From the NCBI GenBank assembly GCA_001972305.1, contig BDDD01000550.1, positions 225,116 to 289,115 of the forward strand: a stretch of 64,000 bases of DNA. The letters run 5' to 3'. Every line of letters starts with the position of its first letter. Position 1 is the stretch's first letter. Under the pieces are notes generated by a model. It was not told the origin of the DNA, did not search any database, and was given only the letters and a program-made list of their open reading frames with translations. This stretch comes from Cephalotus follicularis. Lineage: Eukaryota; Streptophyta; Magnoliopsida; Oxalidales; Cephalotaceae. Made by a program: the position numbers and the translations under genes. Shown here piece after piece: positions 12,519-22,936 of this stretch.

Positions 12519-13463
12519 TGTGGAGACCTGGCCGAAGACATCGACGTCCTTTAAGAAATGTGTCGATGCGCTTCAATAAAAATAGCCTGAGAATGCACAT
12601 CGATGTTCGGCATCGACGTCTTTCCAGGGGAGAGAGAGCTCGAGGCAAAGACGTCGACTTCTTTGAAAGGCGTCGATGTCTTTGCTGCAGAATCAAGGAT
12701 ATAGCACTCGTATGAGAAAAACATCGACGTCTTTGGGCTAAGGGTCGATGTCTTTTCCGGGAAAAGGTGATTTTGTGCAGAAAATAGGGCCAATCTCGGG
12801 TCAAAATCCAATTTAAAGCCATTATTTGAAAACTAAAGTTTACAATCAATCATTTGAGGTTAGTAAGACTAGTTACAACCTTCCAAAGTCGATTTCAATC
12901 ATTCAATTTAACAATTAGGTCAAGGGTTTGCTATAAACCCTAAAAACCTCAATTCAATAACTCAATCACTCAATTCAATCATGCAATTCAATCAATCAAT
13001 CAATAAAAAAGTAGGCAACTCAGTAAAGAAGTCCTACCTTTCACTGAAGCTACAAAAGTTGAGCTAACGATCGATCAATCGGCTGAAAACGCCCAATAAT
13101 CCGCTACTTTCTTGTTCAATCGGTAAGCCACCACTTGTAATCACTGTCCTTGTCGATGGAGATGAAATTCCGACTGCAAGGGAGGAAGATGGAGGCTCCA
13201 GCTAGAGAGAGAGAGGGAAGGATAAAGAGAGAGAAGAGGAAATGAGAATAATGAGAGAAAAGAGAGAAAGAATTGACTTAAATAGTCGATTCGATCAGCT
13301 CTCTGAAACTCGGCCCAAAATCCAGACTATACATGCATATGATCAATACAATATCAATACGTATAAGAATACCTCAATTAAATACGGTTCAGTAAGGTCA
13401 AATACGGTGCAATACGGTACGATGTAAGCATGAACAGTACAAAAGGGAATTCGGGTCGTCACA
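11042..13463 (-). repeat. Full-length Tekay LTR (2422 bp)
   Basis: It runs from TGTAACACCCC to GGGTCGTCACA on the plus strand, the reverse complement of TGTGACGACCC...GGGGTGTTACA. It sits between a primer site on its left and a polypurine tract on its right, so it serves both sides as in a one-LTR circle or a tandem array. The block 12420-12780 holds the AAAGACATCGATGTCTTT palindrome array. Confidence 0.9.
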
Positions 13464-13478
13464 TTCTCCCTTCCTTAA
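13464..13478 (-). other. Tekay polypurine tract
   Basis: The minus strand reads TTTAAGGAAGGGAGAA up to the LTR edge, the plus-strand priming site expected next to a 3' LTR. Element A has the same tract at 52456-52470. Confidence 0.85.
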
Positions 13479-13479
13479 A

Positions 13480-15276
13480 GGAATATGGTCCCCAGATTCA
13501 TCGGTCAAACGATCAATCAATCAAATAGGAAAGGATATGTCTCTCTCATATCGTCCTCGCGCTCCCAGGTGCGCTCCATAGAACCATGATACTACCATAG
13601 AACAATGACCAAAGGGATGGTCTTGTTCCCAAAAACTATGATCTGTCGGTCAACAATCTGTATAGGAGTCTTAGTAAACGATAAGTCAGGTTCCAACTGA
13701 ATCTGACCAAACTCAATGATGTGCAAAGGATCTCGAACATATCTCCTCAACTGAGAAACATGAAACACATCATGCACTCCCGACAATGCTGGAGGCAAGG
13801 CAAGCCTATAAGCAAGTCGGCCAATCCGATCCAATACCTCAAAAGGTCCAATAAAACGAGGAGAAAACTTTCCTTTCTTCCCGAATCTCATGACTCCTTT
13901 AGTGGGTGACACTTTGAGGAAAACATGGTCACCAACACTAAACTCCAAGCCTCTGCGATGAACATCAGCATAGCTTTTCTGTCTGTTATGTGCAACAATC
14001 AATCGGTCTCTAATCAGTTTCACTTTCTCTGCGGTAATCTGTACAATCTCTGGCCCCAAAATACTCTTCTCACCGACCTGATCCCAACAAACTGGCGATC
14101 GGCACTTCCTACCATATAGGGCTTCATAGGAAGCCATCTGTATGCTGTCGTGATAACTGTTCTTATATGAGAACTCAATCAAATGCAAGTAGTCATCCCA
14201 ACTACCTCCAAAGTCGAGAACGCATGCTCGAAGCATGTCCTCAAAAGTCTGAATGGTCCTTTTGGACAACCCATCTGTTTGGGGATGAAAAACAGTGCTG
14301 AAACTCAATTCTGTACCCATAGCTACCTGTAACTTCCTCCAAAACCCGGAAGTGAAGCGAGAGTCTCGATCTGAAACAATGCTGACAGGAGCTCCATGTG
14401 CTTTAACAATCTCTTTCATGAACAATCTGGACAACTTTTCTCTAGAATAAGTCATCCGAATCGGTAGGAAGTGGGCCGACTTCGTGAGTCGATCGACCAT
14501 AACCCAAATACCATCATGTCTGTCACAGGTCAGAGGCAACCCAGACACGAAATCCAAGGTAATATGCTCCCATTTCCATTCAGGAATGAGCAAAGGATGA
14601 AGCAAGCCCGCCGGTCTCTGGTGCTCTGCCATAACTTGCTGACAAGTAAGGCATCTCGATACAAACTCTGCGATTTCTCTCTTCATGCCAGTCCACCAAT
14701 AGCTAAGGTTTAGGTCACGATACATCTTCGTACTCGCTGGATGAACAGAGAGACGAGATTTATGAGCTTGAGAAAGAAGCTCTTCCTTCAACTCGCTATC
14801 GGCTGGAATGCAAATTTTGTTCCTGTATCTCAATAACCCATCTGTAAATAGAGAGAAATCAGGTTTCAATCCTTCATCAATAGCAGTAACCACTTTATGT
14901 AATTCAATATCCACTATCTGTGCATCTCTAATCCGGTCAAGCAATGCAAGTTGCACCTGTATATGGGAAAGAGTCATACAGGACAACTTGCGACTCAATG
15001 CATCTGCAACGACATTGGCTTTTCCAGGATGATATTCGATATCACAATCATAATCATTAAGAAGCTCAAACCACCTTCTCTGTCTCATGTTCAATACCTT
15101 CTATGAAAAGAGATATCTCAGACTCTTATGATCAGTTAAAACTGTGAACTTGGTCCCATAAAGGTAGTGGCACCATTTTCCAAGAGCCAAGACAATGGCT
15201 GCCAACTCCAAGTCATGTAATGGGTAGTTTTCTTCATGTGGTTTGATCTTTCTCGATGCATATGCGATTACTTTTC
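13480..15276 (-). pseudogene. Tekay RNase H-integrase-chromodomain fossil
   Basis: On the minus strand the RNase H end (YHPGKANVVADALSRK) leads to an HHCC zinc region (CLTCQQV) and an integrase core (WVMVDRLTKSAHFLPI, VSDRDSRFTSGFW, STVFHPQTDG). A GPY/F module (FSPRFIGPFEVLDRIG) and a chromodomain-like tail (QIVDRQI...) follow. The tail (in element A: NKTIHLVSVLW, ERTWEREDDMRE) is the group II chromodomain type found in Tekay/Del chromoviruses and is the basis for the lineage call. It is broken in places. Confidence 0.85.
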
Positions 15277-15473
15277 AGTATTGATTAAGAACACAACCAA
15301 GCCCCTTTCCAGAAGCATCGGTGTATACAACAAAGTCTTCGTTCCCGTCTGGTAAGGCTAGGACAGGAGCAGAAATCAATCTGTCTTTCAACTCTTGAAA
15401 ACTTCTTTCACAATCTCTATCCCATACAAAAGCAGCGTTCTTCTGTGTCAATCTTGTCAACGGTGTAGCAATA
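15277..15473 (-). repeat. 197-bp RNase H repeat, right copy
   Basis: This stretch is identical to 6428-6624. Its right edge joins LTR sequence through a shared CAATA, which suggests a microhomology joint. Confidence 0.9.
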
Positions 15474-15578
15474 GGTATAAGAATACATCAATTCAATACG
15501 GTTCAGTACGGTCCAATACGGTGCAATACGGTACGATGTATGCATGAATAGTACAAAAGGGAATTCGGGTTGTCACAA
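15474..15578 (-). repeat. Tekay LTR remnant (first 105 bp)
   Basis: This is the U3 tip of the LTR, ending GGGTTGTCACA on the plus strand and followed by the TSD AGAGC. Together with 5090-6427 it marks the outer ends of the original insertion. Confidence 0.85.
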
Positions 15579-15998
15579 GAGCTCTCTAGCAGGGCTGGAT
15601 ACAAACTGACCTGGGAAAAGGTAAAAACGGCTTGCATGGACCCGAGTCGGGCTTGATCGTTTGTAGATGCACCCAATTCAACATACACGTGGGCCCAACC
15701 TTATGGGCCAAACCAATTGCTGATAAGATATGACGTGATAGATGTCATTTCGCGCCATACCCCTTTAATTAATATCCATCATTGCGCTGTAAATTACGAA
15801 TTTTGAACTCCTTGGGCTTCGATGCCCGGTCTCAAAACCCTTCGTTTGCCGCTCTTAATCTGGCAGGAGGATCTCCACTGTTAAGATCAATCAGGATCTA
15901 TGGTCTGGATTCATTCCCAGGGTCTTTAAATACCCCTCTTCCATTCTGAGGATGTTCTTTACGCATTCGCAATCCCTTTTACTTAACAAAGTATCTCC
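15579..15998 (+). promoter_or_regulatory. Element C interior; possible promoter of the antisense ORF
   Basis: This stretch resumes element C after the Tekay copy. A TATA-like TTTAAATAC lies at 15925-15933, about 65 bp before the first ATG of the antisense frame at 15999, with a pyrimidine-rich stretch between them. The position would fit a promoter for the antisense transcript, but it is inferred from sequence only. No coding region is seen in the rest. Confidence 0.35.
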
Positions 15999-18862
15999 AT
16001 GTCCACTTCGACTTCGTCTTCCTCTCTCTCTGAAAGCACCATTGTCAGGACCAAACAGACAAAGAGGCTTGTTAGACTCCCTGAGGTGGTGGCCCAGGCA
16101 TCCACGGGGGTCACTATTGTTGAGCACCCCCTCAACAAGGAGGTAGAGATGGGGGCTTCCGCTATCGGGAATCCCAACGTGGCTGCCATAGAGGCTGGGG
16201 TTCAAGTTACTGAGACCCTCTTTAACTGGACAAAGATAGATCCCAAGAAGCTGGAGGAGCTGGTCAAGGAGTTACATCCCCGGCAACCTCAATTTTGAAA
16301 TCCCTACAAACCCTAGGGCCATCATGGAGTGCCGACCAGGCAACTTCGTGGTGTTCCAAGATGCTCTGGAACATGGGCTGAGATTTCCTCTGCCTCCCTT
16401 CACCGTTACCATCCTCGAACACTACCAGGTCTACCCCTCGATGCTGCAGGCCCAGTCATGGGGGTTCATCATGGCTTCCTGGTCAGGTGCCTAGAGGTGG
16501 GGGTGATAGCCACTGTTGGGCTGTTTAAGGAATTCCATACCATAATCTCCTCCCCAAAGAAGCGGGGCTTCTACTTCAAGTCTCGTGCGGGCTGTTACAA
16601 ACTACTACCCGAGAACACCAGGTCGGTCAAAAATTGCAGGGAGAAGTACTTCTTGATCAAGAACCTTCCTTGTTTCACGCCGAGCCCTCAGAGTGATACC
16701 TTGGACACCGTGGCCCTTAGCTTAAGGGTGCCCCTGAGTAGGGAAGAGAAGGTTGGCCTGGACAAGCTTCTGATGCTTGCTCCCGAGGAGGTGCTGGTGG
16801 TGGTCTCTGAGATAAGCTTCCAAACCCATGGGCTCAGCATGTCTCATGGCCGTAGGGCTAGCCCGGACCTGGCTGAGGAGATCCCCATGGGGATTAGGAT
16901 TGAAGGGGGCTCAGATGCCCAAGACAGACCTGGATCCTCGGTTGTGGGAGTTGAGAGAGGGAGAAGCACGGGTGCCCAAGATGGACCTGAATCTATGGCA
17001 ACCAGCCAAGGAGAGAGCCATACTATGCTTTCCTTTGGATCATCATTTATTATCATATATTTTTTTGTGTTTTCCTTCATCTATAATTTGAATGTTCTTC
17101 TTACTGCCCTTCTACGCCTTTGTGCAGCGATGACAAATCAGGAATCAGCTCTGGATGCTGTCAGGTCTGCCCGGGAGCAGGTCTGAGCTCAGAACCCTGA
17201 GGAGCAGAGGGGAGAGGCCGCAGCGAAGAAAAAGGCCCTCATGAGTGGGAAGTCCACTGTTGGGACCAGGAAAAGAGCCTCCAAGGTGCCCAATGACAGG
17301 GTCAGGGCTAACGAGCATGCTCGAAAGAGAGCTGAGGAGGCACAGGCCCGGGCTAAGCCGGCCAAGGAGAAGGCTCACAAAAGTTCCGAGGAGGCAAGGA
17401 TCAGGATTGAGGTGGCCGAGGAGACCTGGTCCAGGATTGAGACGACCGAGGAGACCGGGGCCGGGACCAAGGAGGCCATTGGCACCCAGTCAGGGTTGAC
17501 GAGATGGTAGAGACCAATGTGGTCATTGACGCCAGGACTGAGGAGAGGAGGGCTGAGATTTCCCTGGGCAAGCGGACTGCTGTTGAGGTACTTGACCATC
17601 CGCCGAGGAGGCAGAGGACAGAGGAGGGGGATGCACCAAGGATCGAGCCTGTTGAGGAGGGCTCCCAGGATCTTGCCCTCATGTTCCCTGCTAAGGAGGT
17701 CGAACAAATCAACAAAATTCTCATCAAGCTTGGCAGGGTTGGGGTTAATTTGAAGACATCTGGGGTCGCTATTGCCCTGGGCAAGACTTGTCTCTTCCCC
17801 CGCGAAGTGGAGTTGAGAGAGGATTGGGACACTCCCCATCTCTGGACTCATCTCTTCCAGAGCTGCTTCAGAGTTAGTAAACTTTTTCTTGATCTTTTGA
17901 TATCTGCGCATCCCCTACTTTCATTTGACAAAGTCTTCCTCTTCTCAGCTCATGAATGATGCCCAGCTTGTGAAGGAGAGGACCGAGCAGGAGAGTGCCT
18001 TGCTCAAACAACTTGGGGCGGAGAACTCTGAGTTCAAGAGGAAGAAGGATGTGCTGCTGGCCCAACTCGAAGACGTGATCAGGGTCCAGGAGGGCCTCAC
18101 CGTCGAGAAGGACAGAGTCCTCCAAGATCTGGCGAGGGAAAAGAATATAAGGCTAGCGGCTTCTGAGAGGATCGCCCTCCTTGAGGAAAAGATTAAGGCC
18201 TACGGCGAGAGGCTTGTGGAGAGGGCCATTCTTGACTTCAAGGCTTCCTTGGAGTTTCAGGAGGCTCAGGACAGGGCTGTGGAGAACTACCGGATGTCCA
18301 GGGAGTTTCAAGACGCCATGGCCGGGGCAGTGGAGGACTGCATGACTTCCAGAGAGTTTCAAGATGCCATGGTCGGGGCTGTGGAGAACTTTAGGGCTTC
18401 AGAAAACTTCAACAAAGAGGTCTTCAAGAAGTCCTCAGTCCTTTTTTGCCGGGGGTTTTACTCTTGTCGAAACATGGTGGAATTTCAGCCTGAGCTTCCA
18501 CTGGAGTCCATTTTTATGGGCCTCAGGTGAATGACTATGATTTCATCCCTAAGGGGGCTGACGACATCGAGGAGAGGGATTTCCAAACCTTTGGTAAAGA
18601 ACAAGGCCCCGATTGGGACCCCGAATGGCCGCCTGAGGGTCATGACCTGGTCTTGCTCACTGAGCCTGCCGGGGGGCCTGATGCTAACCCTTCGGCCGCG
18701 GTGCCTGTCTCTCTTGTCCTTGCTGAGGATTCCTGTGCTGACGTCTCCGTCGAAGGTGCTATTTTTGATCCCTTGGATGCGAATCCTTCTCTTGAGCGAA
18801 TGTCTGAAGATCCTCCTCCTCCCCCAATCGTGCATGCGATCCCTTCCGGGGATGAGAACTAG
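15999..18862 (+). pseudogene. Antisense extra ORF of element C (gypsy-type transposon protein-like plus coiled coil)
   Basis: Plus-strand coding potential runs opposite to gag. The first part (15999-16298) starts MSTSTSSSSLSESTIV. The next part carries the pattern of the Pfam 'putative gypsy type transposon' family (often listed as Transposase_28): a LRFPLPPF-like stretch near 16380, a SWGF block and a GFYFKSRAG block near 16565. The 3' half (about 17130-18400) is a Glu/Lys/Arg/Ala-rich coiled coil, ending in an acidic proline-rich tail. Two stretches ending TTTGTGCAG (17129) and CTTCTCAG (17948) look like intron acceptors. Extra antisense ORFs are known between pol and the 3' LTR in Tat elements; their function is unknown. 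Frame changes may be introns or breaks. Confidence 0.6.
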
Positions 18863-19589
18863 GATAGATTTCTTGTTTTGACTTGTAATTTTTCTTTCTT
18901 TTTGTATTGTAACTCTTTTACTGATTAATGATAAGAAGTATTTTTGCACCTCTCCTTCGTATGCTTTAATACTTTGCTTTGAAATATCGCCAAGTACTCA
19001 CGAAGCACTAAGCTTTTTCACCCCGGGTTTTACTTGCTCTAGCTGCGTTGTAGGCTGTGCTCGAGCTCTTCCCGAGCATGCACAATTCCCTTAGGAAAGC
19101 AAGTAACAGAGCTTGAACTTCAATTTGTGCACCATTGTTCCCCTTGGGGACTTCAAGTTAGGTTAACTGGTAGACCTCGAATCGTTGCATTACAATATTT
19201 AGGCTTAATTACCCAAGCTTTATAATCCCCTTAGGACACCTTATCTCAAAGGCGCTTAGGAAAAGAGACTTAGCCTTTACGAGTTCTGTTGTGTTCGTAG
19301 ACTAAGTTTTTGGTCTGCTCGGGTAAGTTCCCATGGTTTTTCCGAGCAGGATATCGTCTGGTTCATCATGTTTTGAACCAGGTCGGCTGAGCTTGCAGTC
19401 CTCGTAAGGACACTTGTTTCAAAGTACTCAGTACAACGAACTTGATCGTTGCGAGTTCCCATGGATTCGCCTTTCAAGACACGATTTTAGGTATAGTCGA
19501 ACAAATTCTCATGGTATTGCCAACCAGAGTGTGCTCCCTGGGGAGTCTTATTGCTTCCTTGGAAGTCTTTCTAGAACTGCCCCCTTGGG
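18863..19589. other. Element C spacer, no gene seen
   Basis: This lies between the antisense ORF and a 27-bp tandem repeat. T-rich stretches just after 18862 could serve as the antisense transcript's polyadenylation region. A phrase on gctcgagctcttcccgagc recurs loosely, and no protein motif is seen. Confidence 0.4.
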
Positions 19590-19745
19590 GGTCTTTCCGT
19601 GCTCCCCTGGAGGAGGGTTTGAGTGCTCCCCTGGATGAGGCTTTGAGTTCTCCTCTGGAGGAGTCTTTGAGTTCTCCCCTGGAGGAGGCTTTGAGGACTC
19701 CCCCGGAGGAGGCTGTGAGTGCTCCCCCGGAGGAGGCTTTGTTAA
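19590..19745. repeat. 27-bp tandem repeat in element C
   Basis: The unit GAGGCTTTGAGTGCTCCCCTG plus a GAG-rich remainder repeats about five to six times with small changes (AGT/AGG, CCCCTG/CCCCCG). Frames across it give repeated SxPLEEAL-like peptides, but nothing shows that they are translated. Confidence 0.85.
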
Positions 19746-19912
19746 GTTGAGGGAGTTTATTGGCGACCGTTCAAAGGTTTAAGGACATGAACATTGGGCC
19801 TACGGTCCCTTGTAAACTTGGAACAATGATCTTGACCATAACTTTTGAAAAAATTCAACTTTATTGCTTCAGAATTTTGTACATCTTACATAAACGCATT
19901 GGTAGTATTTTC

Positions 19913-22332
19913 TCAAATGCTCAGCATTCCAAGCTCAGGCAATCTCCCTTCCCCCCAGAGTTTCAAGTTTGAATGTTCCTGTCCAGAGCATTCTCTTGAT
20001 CTTTTGTGGGCCTTCCCTTTATCCATGACGGTAGTTTTGTAGCACCTCCTTGCCGCCTGTTGGTCTCCTCTGGCTTCCCCCACGCCAAACCTCGTAGGGA
20101 ACTTCATTAATAAGTGTCTCGTGGAAACTATCGCATCCATTAGGTTCAGACCTGGTCGCCCAATTATGGCATTGTATGGGCTGGGTGTATCTACCACCAG
20201 GAATGTCATCTCCACCTGGGACTGGCGTGGAGCCATGCCTGCAACCACAGACAGGTCGATGGATCCTAGAGGATGGACCATCTCCCCTACAAAGTCAACC
20301 AGTGGGGTCTTCATGGATTTTAGCTGGTCGATCGGTATCCTCAGCTGATCAAATGCATATTTGTACAGGATATCGGTCGAGCTCCTGCTATCAATGAGAA
20401 TCCTCTTCATAGTGACAAGTGCTACTTGAAGAGTTACCACCACTGGATCACCATGAGGGAGACGTACTCCCTCGTATTCCACATCTGAGAAGGATATCAC
20501 CTCCTCATCTCCACCTATTCTCAGCCTTTTACCGTGATTAACTTGCTGCACAACAAGGGATATCCTCCCATAGGCCTTTCTGGCCCCAGAGATGGTGTGG
20601 ATAACACCCCTGGGCTGTTGTTGCTGCTCCTCCTGTTGCCGAGGAGCCTCTTCTCTCTTTTGCTCTCTTCTTCCCTGAGGAGCATCTCTGTCTACATACT
20701 TGCGTAGATGCCCCTTTCGAATCAGGTCTTCAATCTGATTCTTCAATTGCCTGCACTCCTCGGTATCGTGCCCGTGGTCACGATGATATCGGCAATATTT
20801 CTCTGTGTTCCTCTTCTTTGCTGGGGACCTCAGTGGTGCAGGCCATTGAATGGGGACCTTGTCTTTCTCCACGGCAAGTATCCTGGTACGGGTGTCTAGG
20901 AGGGGGGCAAAGCTGTTGTATGCAGGGATTGGTGCCCCTCCCCTGGGCGAATTATTTCTCCTAGAGAGCTTGTGTCTGAGATCTTCCTTAGGCAACTCGG
21001 ACCTCTCCTTCCTCTTCTCTTTCTTCCCAGTAGCACTTCGTGAATGCTCCCCTTTCTCCTCCTGATGACCTGACCAGGGTGTTTTTTGTTTCCTGGCTGC
21101 CATCTCCTCCTCTGTATTGACATACCTTTCTACTCTCCTTAGCAGGTCTACCATATCCACCCCAGGTTTCTTCAAGAGAGAGAAAGTGAAGGATGAGTTG
21201 TTTCTTAACCCACTGTTTAATGCTGCCAGGGCAAAAGAAGGCTCCAGGTCTTTCACCGTGAGAGACTCCCTGTTGAATCTGGTGAGGTAGTCTCTCAACA
21301 ATTCATCTCTCCCCTGTACCACATTGATCAGGTGAGTTGAATTCCTCCTCTGTGTGGTGCTGTTGAGGAACTTGGTGATGAACAGTTGCGCAAACTGCTC
21401 GAAGCTCTCCATGGACCCTTTTACCAGGGTTGAATACCACGACTCGGAAGCTCCAGTCAGTGTTGCCGGGAATCCTCGGCAAAGGATTGCGTCCATGACC
21501 TGGTGCACCAGCATGGTTTGGTTGTAGGTATGCACATGTTGAATGGGATCTGTGGTCCCATCGTACTTGTCAAGACTGGGGAGCCTGAATCTGCTGGGGA
21601 GATGCTTTTCCATGATTGCTGACGTGAAGGGGTGGACGCTAATGTTGCGCACCTCAGCCAGACATCCCCTGGGCAGGTCGGCTCTTCCCAGCCTTCTCTC
21701 CATGTCTGTGAGCCTTTTATTCATTTCTCGCTCCACGTCCTCAATGTTCCTAACTCTGCTAGAAACTTGTGATTCCTCGACCGGTGTGGCTCGGTGGTCA
21801 ATACTGCTTCCCCGCATAAAGCATTGGAGTGCACTCAGGCCTCCTCTGTACCCCTGGCATCCCCTTGGGGATCCACCTCCATTGCTTGATGCCTGGAGTG
21901 CTCTGGTCGGGGATCATTGGGTTGATCTCGGGCAGTTGAGGACTCTGCCCTCTGAGATCCATGGATCCCAGGTCTCCTCCCTAGAGGAATATTGTCCCCT
22001 GACCGCATCGGGAGGAGTTTTTCTCCCCTTGGCGGGTTTCTCTCGGCACCTCTGGGGTTTCCTATCTCCACCACTGGTACTGGCCTGTTAAGGCTGCTTT
22101 GTCCTCGGACCACTGGCTGAGCAGGTCCGACCTGGTTTTGGTTGGCTAAGCTGGTAACCAACAAGTCAGTGAGACGTTCCACCCCTTGGATCAATTGATT
22201 GAATTGGTCCCTAGTGACGGGAGCTCTTTCTGGAGCCGCAATCTTTCCAGCTTTAGGATGAGGAGGTGGGACCTCCTATTGTTGGCTGCTGGTTGCTCCA
22301 GAATGATTGTTAATATTCTTTCTCAGAGGCAT
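19913..22332 (-). pseudogene. Element C gag-protease fossil (Tat type)
   Basis: On the minus strand an N-terminal proline/arginine-rich region starts near 22332 (MPLRKNINNHSG). The gag core follows with landmarks FRLPSLDKYDGTTDP, ESWYSTL, FEQFAQLFITKF and GRDELLRDYLTRFNRE, then a basic stretch, a Tat-type knuckle (YCRYHRDHGHDTEEC, about 20770-20815) and an aspartic-protease-like region ending in a YNAIIGRPGLN flap-side motif near 20010-20110. Sequence then leaves coding and no RT follows. Gag would package the RNA, so a pol-less element like this would depend on partner elements. It is broken in at least one place. Confidence 0.8.
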
Positions 22333-22360
22333 GATTCTTGATGGCTTTTCGCTGCGTTTC

Positions 22361-22375
22361 CCACAGACGGCGCCA
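22361..22375 (-). other. Element C primer-binding site
   Basis: The minus strand reads TGGCGCCGTCTGTGG two bases inside the LTR edge. This type of primer site is seen in RIRE2/Grande-like Tat elements. It fixes the element's orientation. Confidence 0.85.
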
Positions 22376-22377
22376 AC

Positions 22378-22936
22378 TGTTGATGCAGAAAACCTTCCTT
22401 TAACAGTACCCTACGTGGAGGGCTTTGATTTATAATGGAAACGCTGGAATCTGTCCGAGAAAGGTAGTTTCGTGGTTGAGAATCCCTGCACAAAAGAGCA
22501 AAAAGGTAAAAGGTCTAGGAGGTTGTTCTCCCGGGGACACTCTGACGCTCAAGTTAGTAGATGCACAGGGAAAAATAGGTTCTTTTAAGTGCTAAAGTGG
22601 CTAACCTGTGTATTGTCATTGTTTTTAGTATTTATAGACCTTGAATGTAACTGTTGAGCGTGGAAATTAGAGTTGACAGTTGCCCCTAAGGAAAATGCCC
22701 GAGGAGCCCGGGCATTTCCCCAAATCTCCTCCGGATTTGGTGATCTTTCCTTGTAAGACGTGGTGTTGTGCATGCGCATATCTCTGGTTGTGGGCTGGCA
22801 GCGCCCGAGGATCATGGCACATTAATGCCATTCAAATTATAATGCCGGGTCACGTGTCCAAGCCTGAAAAAGACATCTGACATCTTCTCCTGAGGGCACG
22901 TGGCACTATGCTTTAAATAGAAAATTCCCCACATCA
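22378..22936 (-). repeat. Element C 5' LTR
   Basis: This 559-bp sequence is the partner of 4454-5012 with scattered substitutions. It is followed on the right by ECV-1 sequence (GAAGCGAACATG) that continues the viral fragment broken at 4453. Confidence 0.9.

Larger units (their letters stand above)
5090..15578 (-). mobile_element. Rearranged Tekay/Del chromovirus copy, circularly permuted
   Basis: The block is bounded by AGAGC on both sides (5085-5089 and 15579-15583), so it began as one Tekay insertion into element C. Reading the minus strand from the right, the order is: first 105 bp of an LTR, RNase H, integrase with chromodomain, polypurine tract, a full LTR, primer site, gag, protease, RT, a repeat of the same RNase H fragment, then the last 1.3 kb of an LTR. 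The internal domain is thus permuted around one central LTR and flanked by a 197-bp identical repeat. A 1565-bp perfect tandem duplication covers the primer site and part of the central LTR. The coding parts carry several breaks. Confidence 0.8.
4454..22936 (-). mobile_element. Element C: Tat-like Ty3/gypsy, gag-protease only, with antisense ORF
   Basis: Two 559-bp LTRs (4454-5012 and 22378-22936) of the form TGATGTGG...GCATCAACA on the minus strand flank the element. A primer site TGGCGCCGTCTGTGG follows the right LTR and a G-rich polypurine tract lies by the left LTR. Inside, on the minus strand, lies gag-protease (19913-22332); on the plus strand an antisense reading frame runs from 15999 to 18862. 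No reverse transcriptase, RNase H or integrase is present, so it is non-autonomous. Without the nested Tekay copy (5090-15578) the element is about 8 kb. The primer site and gag type point to the Tat lineage. Its flanks (GGAAC and GAAGC) do not give a clean TSD. It is broken in a few places. Confidence 0.8.

Noticed and set aside
12420-12780. Regularly spaced palindromic repeats that look a little like a CRISPR array
   Set aside because: Spacing is irregular, the repeats vary, they lie inside a plant LTR next to a primer site, and the same block recurs in every full Tekay LTR. There are no cas genes and no prokaryotic context.
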